A stretch of DNA of 64,000 nucleotides, taken from NCBI GenBank assembly GCA_023213315.1, contig JAKCPI010001598.1:1-64000 (forward strand), written 5' to 3'. The notes under the pieces are model-generated. The model searched no databases, was not told the DNA's origin, and was given only the letters and a program-made list of their open reading frames with translations. Shown here one piece after another: positions 55,411 through 64,000 of this stretch (position 1 is its first letter; the number at the start of each line of letters is the position of its first letter). The position numbers and the translations under genes are program-made. This DNA comes from Euborellia annulipes (taxonomy: Eukaryota > Arthropoda > Insecta > Dermaptera > Anisolabididae).

Positions 55411-55544
55411 AATTAGTATAATTGCTGATAATTAATATGCGGACTGGTAACTTGATAAGTTTTAAATATTTGGAACCAAAATTATAGCTTTTTTTTTTAA
55501 ATTAAGTTGTATGCTGGGTATGTGAGATTGCTTTTTTTTTTACT

Positions 55545-55715
55545 ATTTATTTAAGGACTTTTTCGGCAACGGGGGCCATTTACACCCCCGTCTTTCTCTT
55601 TATTTCAATTTATTGGTAGCAAATTAAATTGAAATAAATTGTCGCATGAGACGGGATGCGAAATCGCGACCCTAGGTACAGAAGGTCAGCTACCCACTGC
55701 ACCAAGGCCCAACGA
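55545..55715 (-). mobile_element. SINE family 2, best full-length copy
   Basis: Minus strand: GGGCCTTGGTGCAGTGGGTA (A box), GATTTCGCATCCCGTCTC (B box), ATTTATTTCAATTTAATTT hairpin with AAATTGAAATAAA, ATGGCCCCCGTTGCCGAAAA and an A-rich tail. About 170 bp. Confidence 0.85.
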
Positions 55716-55878
55716 CTTATAGCTTTTTAAAATTGAATCTAAACACTAGTCGCACCGCCCGCCTTCGGCGAGAAGAAAATAATGAAAAAAGAAGGGAATG
55801 GATGGTTAAGAAAGATTCAATAAAGAAAATAAATATATTTTAAAGTCAAAGGTCAAGATGATAGAAAAGCGAACTTAC

Positions 55879-55981
55879 CCCCATGCAGGAGGTGAGAAGT
55901 CAGGAAAGTTCGGCCCCAAAACATACTTGCAACGCTATGGTGGCTCGTTGGTGATTTGGTCGTTTTCTTGTATAATTGAAC
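55879..55981 (-). other. exon-like segment, 103 bp
   Basis: Minus strand: acceptor AAATTTCTCTTTTCAG, donor GGG|GTAAGTTCGC. Open in one frame: VQLYKKTTKSPTSHHSVASM, then FWGRTFLTSHLLHG. GC-balanced. It could be an upstream exon of a minus-strand gene; product not recognised. Confidence 0.5.
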
Positions 55982-55989
55982 CTGAAAAG

Positions 55990-56310
55990 AGAAATTTCGT
56001 TAGTAAATTTTTTTTTTTTAAATTAATTCAATAACAAAAAATTGTTTAATTGTGAAAGAGAAAAAGTAAAAATTGTATTATAGCAAATTTATAGCAAATT
56101 ATTCAATTTACTTATTTTTAAAACATGATGTTAAACAGGAAGACAAAAATTTACTAATTATTATTTGAATATTTACTTTCTTTAATTATTATTTTTTTGT
56201 TCTCATTAGTAGTTAATAAGTGGTTTGTTCTATTTTTTTCTACTATTATTATACTTAATATATGTATATAAACAGTTAGAACTAATTTTACATATAAGCT
56301 TATATTTTAA
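55990..56310. other. unannotated AT-rich stretch
   Basis: Nothing recognised. Confidence 0.5.
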
Positions 56311-56769
56311 TTTTTTACTTTCTCTTACCTCTATATATGTTAATATATAGAGAGGGAAAGTATTGGATTCATGTCAAAAATTCGATGTCGAGAATTTGAT
56401 GGATATACACTAGGGTGGCCGCAAAAAACAAAATTTTTTAATTTTTTTCGGCCGAACATCCTAAAAGTTGTCTTTTGGCTAGAAAATGATAATGGCAAAG
56501 TATTAGCTAAATTGGGTAACGTTAACCCGTGCCTCATCGGGGTTAAAATTTTGAAAAAGTGCGATTTTATCTAAAAATTCGCAGTTTTTACTTCATAAAA
56601 CGAAAACAAAGTATCGTAGAAAAATGAATCTTGGCTCATTTCATAGCAAATTTAATTCTCTTGAGGTTTTATAATAACCATTTCTTCATTAAAACTTATA
56701 GATTTAGTGATATTTACAAATTAGCATTTCGGTTTTGATATATTGCTCTTTCTGAAAAATAAGTGGAAA

Positions 56770-57280
56770 ATCACAATATAGACCATTCGATATAACAATT
56801 TGCCGGGAAAATATTCCGAAGGGAATGAAATTTTTACTACCCCATACTCTAGAATGCCAATCCTAAATTTTCGACCTCGAGGACCGTGTGGGGGGGAGGG
56901 GAGGGGGGACAAAAACCTCAAAAATTTGAGAAATCTTCAGGTTTTTGCTTATATCTCGTAAACTATTTATATTTTGTCAAATTGACCGGCCGTATTTCGG
57001 TTAGTATTGAGTCTACAAATTCGTTTTATGTACCAAAATTTAGCAAATTTGATGTTCTATATTTTTGTATTGTGCTATATTTCACAAAATATAAATAGTT
57101 TAAGAGATATATGCAAAAACCTGAAGATTTCTCAAATTTTTGAGGTTTTTGTCCCCCTCCCCTCCCCTCCACACGGTCTTCGAGGTCGAAAATTTAGGAT
57201 TGGCATTCTAGAGTATGGGGTAGTGAAAATTTCATTCCCTTCGGAATATTTTCCCGCCAAAATGTTATATCGAATGATCG
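56770..57280. repeat. inner palindrome of the 3.1-kb element
   Basis: GGGAAAATATTCCGAAGGGA and TCCCTTCGGAATATTTTCCC bound arms of about 220 bp that include GACCTCGAGGACCGTG and C/G-rich CCCCTCCCCTCCCC. Confidence 0.88.
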
Positions 57281-57285
57281 ATATC

Positions 57286-57713
57286 AGTGATTTCCAAACT
57301 TTATGTTACCACGCCTCCCTTAAAAATATTTAATCTTATGAAGCCCCCTCCCCCATTTTATAAAATAATACAAAAAAAAAATGTTTAATGCTAAAAAATA
57401 TAATTTTATAATAAAGCGGAGTCAAAAAAAAAAAAAAATTCCTAGTTATTGAATGAAAAATTACAATTATAATTTTGAAATTAAAATTTTCTTTTTATTC
57501 TCGCCTCCGGCTCTTAAGAAGGCCGAAACGTCACAATAATTTTGGCTGCAAAGGACTAGGAATTTTTTTTACTCCGCCAGAATAAATAAAAAAATATTTT
57601 TTTTTATTTATTCTTATTTATATTAAAACTAGCAATCATTTGGAAAATTGGTCCTGGTGGCCAATATTCGCCCCTACCCTTAGGCTAGTTATTTTATTTT
57701 GAAATTATTTTAT
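57286..57713. mobile_element. hAT-like fragment, split by fold-back 9
   Basis: CAGTGATTTCCAAACTTTATG is a hAT-type end. A direct second copy of the segment is at 58880-59190 (CACTGGTTTCCAAACTTTATG ... GGTCCTGGTGGCCAGTATTC). The fold-back at 57415 interrupts the first. Confidence 0.65.
57415..57585. mobile_element. fold-back element 9 with shortened motif
   Basis: GCGGAGTCAAAAAAAAAA...TTCCTAGT on the left pairs with ACTAGGAATTTTTTTTACTC on the right. CTTAAGAAGGCCGAAACGTC at 57513-57532 is the recurring motif with its loop deleted. TTTGGCTGCA follows, as in fold-backs 1 and 3. Confidence 0.75.
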
Positions 57714-57845
57714 TTTTAAACCCTTAATCCACCCCTGAGTAAAAGTATATTAAAGTAATTTGATTAACAAAAATATAGGCCAAATAGGAAGAATATAATG
57801 GTAAATAATGGTGACTTAAGAAAAGATAAAAAAAAAAATGCCCTC

Positions 57846-58095
57846 GGGCTTGTAGTTGGTAGCGTGCCTATCTTCTATACCGAACGTCGAGGGTTCGGAC
57901 CCCGTCCAAAATGGATACCAAATGGCTTAAATTGAAATGCCTGAACCCCCAATATTTATATTATTAATTAATAACGGGTATCGTATAAAGTCTTATATGG
58001 CCTGAGTTGCCGAAAAGACTGTGTATGTGTGTGTGTGTGTGTGTGTGTGAGTGTGGTGTGAATAAGAAAGTGTTTAAAAAAAAAGATAAATAAAA
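57846..58095 (+). mobile_element. SINE family 1, nearly full length
   Basis: GGGCTTGTAGTTGGTAGCG (A box), AGGGTTCGGACCCC (B box), TTGGATACCAAATGGC-type hairpin, GTTGCCGAAAAGACTGTG, long (GT)n, A-rich tail. AAAAGATAAA on both sides may be the target duplication. Confidence 0.85.
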
Positions 58096-60039
58096 AACAA
58101 ATTTTTTTCAATGACACCTACACACCTCCCCCTTTAAACAGCTTATATTCTCTCTCTACCCTTAGTGAAATACAAAATATTTAATTTCATATTCAAAAGA
58201 ATCGTTTTTCGCAGTCTAATTATTTGTTTCTATCATTTTTTTTTTTTTTCACGATAAAATGCTTAATAATTACCTTTAATAAGACGCTCAAGAGGGTGTG
58301 TTGGCTGACGGAGTGGTCAGGGTGGGTTACACTATATTAATTATTCACTTTGATTCACTTTAAACACAATTAAAAGAGAAAAGAGAGCTGGCGCCTGCAT
58401 CTCGGCCACGCTCTCGACTCGACTGGACGGGAGATTCGTCTCTTTCTTTGTATAGGAATAAAATAGATGAAAATAACAATTCCCTTTTTATTAAAAGTAA
58501 AAAAATACCTTTTGCTCTTATCTAACTATATTTAGAGCTGGAAAAAAATGTCAACAAGTGATTTGGAATATTCCAAGGCCTTTCTTAAATAATCAACCCT
58601 TCATCTCATCCCTTAATATTATAAAATAATAATCAACGCTATTTTTTGAATGTTTTCTATTTATTTGGCTTCGATTTAACTAAAATAAATTAAAAAAACA
58701 TTTTTTTCAATTTTTCAACCCCTTATCCAATCCTAATAAATAAAATGATTAACAATGCTATCGCCTTCGGCGAGCTTCGCGTCTAGTCAGAAAAAAATTA
58801 AAACCCTGAAAAACTTCTTGGATCCGCCTTTAGTTTTACACATATTATAATTTTCTAGAATGAGTCTTACTTTAAATCACTGGTTTCCAAACTTTATGTT
58901 ACAACGCCTCCCTTAAAAATATTTAATCGTATGACGCCCCCTCCCCCCACACACACACATTTAATAAAATAATACAAAAACAAAAAATTTTAATACTAAA
59001 AAATTTAAATTTATATAAAAATATTTTTTTTATTTATTCATGTTTATTATTTTAATTAAAAACTCCGTCCCAGAATCATTAAAATTATTTTATTTATAAA
59101 ACTAGCAATCATTTGGAAAATTGGTCCTGGTGGCCAGTATTCGCGCCTCCCCTTAGACTAGTCCGCGCCTCCCTATCACTACGTGATGCAAGTGACGATA
59201 TATCAAAACCGAAATGCTAATTTGTAAATATCACTAAATCTATATGTTTTAATGAAAAAATGGTTATTATAAAACCTCAAGAGAATTAAATTTGCTATGA
59301 AATGAGCCAAGATTCATTTTTCTACGATACTTTGTTTTCGTTTTATTAAGTAAATACTGCAAATTTTTAGATAAAATCGGACTTTTTCAAAATTTTAACC
59401 CCGATGAGGCAAGGGTTAACGTTACCCAATTTAGCTAAAACTTTGCCATTATCATTTTCTAGCCAAAAGACAACTTTTAGGAGGTTCGGCAGAAAGAAAT
59501 TAAAAAATTTTGTTTTTTGCGGCCACCCTAATATACATGTTTTGAGGTCCCCTGAATCCAAAAAAGTGGTTTTCGCAACATAGTTTGTTCGTGAACACAA
59601 TATCTCAAGATTGAAAAGAGCTAAAAAGTTGAAATTTTATATTTAAGTTAGGCACGCCCATGGGTCGTGATACGAAGCTTTTGAACAAAATCGACCAAAG
59701 AGTACTAGTACTTTACTGATGCACTTTTTCAGTTAAAATTCAAAAATCAATTATTTTTTAGATGCTCTTTAAAATGTATATTCTCATTTTGCCATTGAAA
59801 TTTTTTGACGACCACTTTACTCTTGCTCCCCAAAGAAAAGATACGAGAAATGGTTGCCATGGTAACAAAATATAAATATTTTCCCATACTTATAAATTTT
59901 ACATCTTGGAAATCGAATGTACTATACTGTCAGAATTTAAATGTATGTCGACACAAAAAATCTGGTGTGATAAGCACAGAACACGATTACCGAAGGTAAG
60001 AGAAAGTTGTGTGCTGTGCGACCAATCACACCATTTAAA

Positions 60040-61040
60040 AATATAGGTTCAGAGAAACACAAATTTAACTAACTGTAAGCTTTAATAAATAAGTAGAGAA
60101 TACTTTATTATTATATTTTTTTAAATCGAAATTGTATTTCGGGATTCTGAGTACATTTCTAGTGGTCAAAAGAAAAATTACATTAAAATAAATTAAAAAT
60201 CGTGGGATCGCCACTGTCTTAAAATAGCAACAAAAATCATTCATTCAAACCGAAGCCTTATTAGAATAAAACGATTCATTAAATTTTACTTAATACAATT
60301 TTCTAAGTCCCCTAAATATGAATTTCTGATCTAATTAAATCTTTTTCTTTAAATACCAATATTTTTAAACCACACCGTCTTCTTAGTTTTTAAATAGAAT
60401 AAAGAAAGCGTCGTTAATTTTTAATTTAATTTCCGAGGGATGTTCTCCCCGATAGGCTTTGTTTTAGTATTTAATGATAAGAATATTATTAGTTTAATCT
60501 CTCTCTTTCTCTCTCTCTTTTTTGCGCTCTGAGAAAAGGGTTAAGTCTCTCTTTTATAATAGGATACAATGTCTCTCCCCACCAGGCTTGTATTTATCCA
60601 CGGTTGATTATTATTTAAATCATAACAACCCCGAAGAATAGGAATAATAAATGGGATCATTAAGTAAAGTACAAAATGAGAGAAGAAGAAGAAGATGGAG
60701 AGGAGAAGAAAAGACGCTGTAAATAAATAGAGGGAACGAGTCTCTATTTAGAAATATAACAGACTCGAATAATTCAACAAAAACACAATTATATATAATA
60801 TTATATTATCTTATTTTCCCATTAAACTAATCTATTGTGTGGCTGTCTGTTGTTATGATTTATTTAATAATAAATAATAAATGATCTTGAAGGTAAAAAT
60901 AAAAGTTTTTGTGGGCGTAGGCGAAAAACGCAGTGCACGAAATAGTATGGCATAACTAGAGACCGAATTTCCATGCAAGTGCATATTCTGTTTCATAAAT
61001 TGTGGGATATTCAAAACATCTACGACTCAGTAGATCAATT
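60040..61040. other. unannotated; CT- and GAA-rich tracts
   Basis: CT microsatellite near 60499-60520 and GAAGAAGAAGAAGATGGAG near 60683. No gene recognised. Confidence 0.5.
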
Positions 61041-61042
61041 GG

Positions 61043-61270
61043 ACGATGTTATGCACGAAGGAACCATGCGCCAATATAATCGAAATTGAGATATATATTG
61101 TAGAGATTTAATTAAATCACAACATTATTACTCTGTGCACTTTTGTTGTTGTATAAAACAAGAAAAAAAGTCATTGCCATTGTGTTTGTTTACAAGCTTG
61201 CAAATGAAATGCACCTTCTCTCAGATTTAGGGCAATGGGGCTTGGTTCCTTCATGCATAAGATCGACCAA
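61043..61270. mobile_element. MITE, uninterrupted relative of 49646-50345
   Basis: GACGATGTTATGCACGAAGG and CCTTCATGCATAAGATCGAC bound a 228-bp element; inside, TGTGCACTTTTGTTGTTGTA parallels the other copy. Confidence 0.8.
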
Positions 61271-61397
61271 TTATTTATCTGAATCACGCATTTAAGAAAC
61301 CATATATGTAAAATTTTAAACTGTATATTTTGGCATATTTAGTGCATAAAACTGCTTATTTGAAGTATAAGCTTATTTGCGTATTTCTAACAAATGG

Positions 61398-62765
61398 TCC
61401 TTTTTTTACTTTATATATATGTATAGAGGGAGAGAGATAGATTTATGTCAAAATTTTGATGGCGAGATTTTGATGGAAATACATGTTTTGAGGTGCCGTA
61501 AGTTTAAAAAAGTGAATCCCCTAAAATAGTCTGTCTGTCTGTCAGTCTATGTGTCAAAATTGCTCAGGAACGAAAAGAGTTAGGAGGTTAAAATTTTATA
61601 AATTAATTAGGTTAGGCCCGGGGAGGGGGGGGGGAACACGAAGCTTCTGAACAAAATCGGCCAAAAGGTACTGGTACTTTACTATGTACTTTTTCAGTTT
61701 TTTTCGTTTTTCTCAAAATTCGCTTAAACGATTTTGATTAAAATTCATAAATCAATTATTTTTTTGCACTGAGGATTCTTGCCGCGAAGACATTCCCTTT
61801 GGGAAAAAACTATTTTCTAAATTATTTTTTTGGATGTTCTTTAAAATGTATCTTCTCATTTTGATCTTGAAATTGTTTTAAGCACACTTTAAGGCTAGAG
61901 CACATTTGGGCGACGCGACGCGACGCGTGCGGCGCGCAGCAAGCGAAACTTTGTGAGCTCGCACACTTAGGCGACGTTTTTCTTTCGCAACGACGGATTG
62001 TATTTGAAAATTCAAAACTCATTTAACAAAATGTCATCGTCAGAGGAAGACCTTATAATAGTAGGATATCAATTAATAGAAATAAATAGGTATGGGGTCT
62101 AAATGCCGGAAAAATTATTTTTTATTAAGCCTATTTATTAAATGATATAGCCCTATTTATATAGGCCTGTATACTGAATATTTACCTTTTAAATATACCT
62201 TGTTAACGCACTCTTGCTGCAATTCATGAAGAACCAACCATATGCTCCTCTCAGTTCACTTAAATCGGCACGTGGAAATAAGGGCTCCGATCATTACCGA
62301 GAGTCCACGAAAGCGCACGAAGACGATAGATCTGACGCCTAGCTTCGCCAACAGGCGCACACTTGGGCGACGCGACGCGACGCTCAGCGACAATTGACGC
62401 TTGAATGCCCTCCTGAGCATTCGGGCGTCGTCATCCGACGCTCAAGTGTGCGCCTTCCTATTGGAATCTATGTAAACTTCTCTCGACGAAAAAAAGTGTC
62501 GCGTCGCGTCGCGTCGCGTCGCCCAAATGTGCTCTAGCCTTTACTCTTGTACTTAATAAGAAAGATAGGAGAAATGGTTACCATTGTAACAAATTATAAA
62601 TGTTTTTCTACGTTTATAAATTTTACATCTTGAATTATAATATATCGGCGGAAACAAAATATATGTCGACACAAAAAATCTGGTCTGGCAAGCACAGAAC
62701 ACAATTTTCAACCACCATAGGTAAGAGAAAATTGTTTGCTATGCAACAATCACACGAGATTTTTA
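61398..62765 (+). mobile_element. family L copy split by a PIF/Harbinger-like element
   Basis: From TACTTTATATATATGT with ATTTATGTCAAAATTTTGAT, through GTACTGGTACTTTACT, to AAGCACACTTTA at 61891; resumes TTACTCTTGTACTTAATAAG and ends in the hairpin 62673-62765. Confidence 0.85.
61892..62540. mobile_element. PIF/Harbinger-like element, TTA duplication
   Basis: Ends AGGCTAGAGCACATTTGGGC and GCCCAAATGTGCTCTAGCCT are exact complements; TTA at 61889-61891 and 62541-62543. Subterminal (GCGAC)n/(GTCGC)n clusters. ATGTCATCGTCAGAGGAAGA at 62030 may be the start of a lost second (Myb-like) protein; it reads about 16 codons. An internal copy of the end (CACACTTGGGCGACGCGAC) is at 62358. Confidence 0.88.
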
Positions 62766-62769
62766 GCTT

Positions 62770-63700
62770 TTCATTTTTTAATGCATATAAATGCATATTT
62801 TGCCAGTTTTTACTGCATAATAATCCGATGTCTAATTATAACCAAAATAATTCTCACCCTGTCGAGACTCCCGGCGCACTGACTGTAATTGACGTATTGT
62901 TCGTCATAGAGTCAAGGTACAAAAATGATAATTTTTTGTATTTTTATATTTGTCTCTGCTCTATAGAAATATGTATTAATAGATAATAATGAAGAGTTAA
63001 ATTTGTACTCCAAATATAGTAGTACGTACATTGCCTGAGTCAATTTTTGCGATCTTCTTTATGAATGTTTGGCGTCATTAAATACGTCTAATTTTTTTTT
63101 CTCTTGAAAATTGAAATCACTGAGAGATAAAACCAAAGGATCTTTATAATTAAAGATAAATAAATAAATAAATCGGCTTTTCATTATCTCTTTTAAATGA
63201 TTTGTTTCTAAACGTATGATTGCGTATATTAAGTCATTTTTTAGAGGCAGCAGCGAGAGGAAACTCAGGTGTGGAAATAATCCCTAGGGGGATAATAAAA
63301 AAATAATGCCCTCTTTTTTTTATTTTTTATATCTACTATATATAGAGAGAGAACCTCCCTCCTCTCTCTCTCTCTATTCTATTGTATCTCATGCAGGTTG
63401 CTTGTATCATATTTAGAACGACGATACAATAAAATGATGTAATTTTTATTGAAAAGAAAAAAATCCGCTTAAAAATATGAATACTAACCCCTTTCGAATA
63501 TTTTCTCGGTCAAATGAAGATAATGAATAAAAGTAAAAATCGAAAATATATAACCTAATTTTGTATATGTGTGTGTTTATTTGTAATTAAAACTGTATTT
63601 AGGACTAGAGGTAAATTTTCGAAAAGCTTGGTCTACATCAAAAATAAAATTTAAGTTAAAAGGTGAAGGCGTGTTTCATTACAAAAATATAATTTGTTAA
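62770..63700. other. unannotated AT-rich stretch
   Basis: (GA)n/(CT)n patches near 63340-63385. No gene recognised. Confidence 0.5.
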
Positions 63701-63915
63701 GCCCTCCGGGTTTGGTGTAGAGGTTAGCGTGCTAACCTCGTATACCAAACGTCGCGGGTTCGGACCCCAGGCAGTCCGATGATTTTATTTAAGCCATTTG
63801 GATACCAAATGGCTTAAATAAGAATGCCTGGACCCCAAATAAATATATATTATTAAATAACGGTTATCGTAAAAGTCTTAAATGGCCTAAGTTGCCGAAA
63901 AAACTGAGAAACATT
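63701..63915 (+). mobile_element. SINE family 1, 3'-shortened
   Basis: TTTGGTGTAGAGGTTAGCGT (A box), GCGGGTTCGGACCCCAGG (B box), AAGCCATTTGGATACCAAAT hairpin, GTTGCCGAAAAAACTGAG. The (GT)n and tail are missing. Confidence 0.9.
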
Positions 63916-63919
63916 TTTA

Positions 63920-64000
63920 AACATAGAAAAATATTTATATTTTATTACCATGGCAACCATTTCTCCTATCTTTTTTATTAAATACAAGAGTAAAGTAGTC
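63920..64000 (-). mobile_element. family L copy, continues beyond the window
   Basis: Plus-strand ATTTTATTACCATGGCAACC and ATTTCTCCTATC are the complement of the family L part before its hairpin. Confidence 0.8.

Larger units (their letters stand above)
56411..59530. mobile_element. hAT-like element, 3120 bp, 8-bp target duplication
   Basis: Ends TAGGGTGGCCGCAAAAAACA and TGTTTTTTGCGGCCACCCTA; terminal repeats run about 350 bp. ATATACAC (56403-56410) and ATATACAT (59531-59538) flank it, and uninterrupted family L copies have one ATATACAC there. The interior contains an inner palindrome, a fold-back, a SINE and hAT end fragments, but no transposase was recognised. Confidence 0.88.
56316..60033 (+). 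mobile_element. family L copy split by a hAT-like element
   Basis: 5' part 56316-56410 (TACTTTCTCTTACC to GGATATACAC), 3' part 59531-60033 (GTTTTGAGGTCCCCTGAATC to the hairpin 59955-60033). The gap is the element at 56411-59530. Confidence 0.88.

Noticed and set aside
63701..63775. Functional tRNA gene
   Set aside because: The A and B boxes belong to a SINE: the hairpin and GCCGAAAA tail follow and the same unit recurs elsewhere; no cloverleaf acceptor stem was formed.

Overview
Eukaryotic, very AT-rich, repeat-dominated DNA with almost no conventional coding content. Canonical splice sites, tRNA-derived SINEs, a copia-type LTR retrotransposon primed by an internal half of initiator tRNA-Met, hAT, Tc1/mariner and PIF/Harbinger-type inverted-repeat elements and many (TA)n, poly-C and CT tracts point to an animal, most likely an arthropod; a crustacean or copepod-like genome is only a guess. 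There are no bacterial operons, rRNA genes or CRISPR arrays.

Layout. 1-2934: 5' part of a broken Ty1/copia element on the minus strand (LTR, PBS, gag, integrase, start of RT). 3.0-9.9 kb: minisatellite, GC-rich palindromic repeat, several fold-back elements, a 1.67-kb palindromic element (6661-8327) and exon-like segments on the plus strand. 9.9-17.9 kb: decayed Tc1 palindrome, a 1.57-kb palindrome (11157-12722), two terminal-inverted-repeat elements, more plus-strand exon-like segments, and a CpG-rich LTR-like insert. 18-28 kb: minus-strand exon-like segments, a tandem exon-cassette array (23.3-27.65 kb, with an inverted copy at 4.3-6.6 kb), Tc1/mariner MITEs and a pseudogenised transposase. 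28-44 kb: SINEs with perfect target duplications, nested hAT MITEs, many copies of one dispersed family (called family L here) ending in a hairpin, and a 19-unit minisatellite inside a hAT-type element. 45.2-45.8 kb: the one convincing protein-coding exon, the 3' end of a Ser/Gly- and Pro-Gln-rich probably secreted protein on the minus strand with an AATAAA signal. 46-64 kb: more SINEs, MITEs, fold-backs, family L copies, a 3.1-kb hAT-like element with an 8-bp target duplication and a PIF/Harbinger-like element with TTA duplications.

Most unusual signals. (1) A recurring motif, CTGANGA-N-stem-loop-stem'-GAAA followed by ACGT or a close variant, at nine loci, all in or next to fold-back elements. 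It resembles a hammerhead ribozyme core. One host element has a 14-bp target duplication, shown by two paralogous empty sites in this window. (2) Exon-like cassettes with good acceptor and donor sites, duplicated in tandem and in inverted orientation. (3) Two SINE families built alike: tRNA head, perfect hairpin, shared GCCGAAAA tail. All assignments come from reading the sequence by eye; no searches were run.
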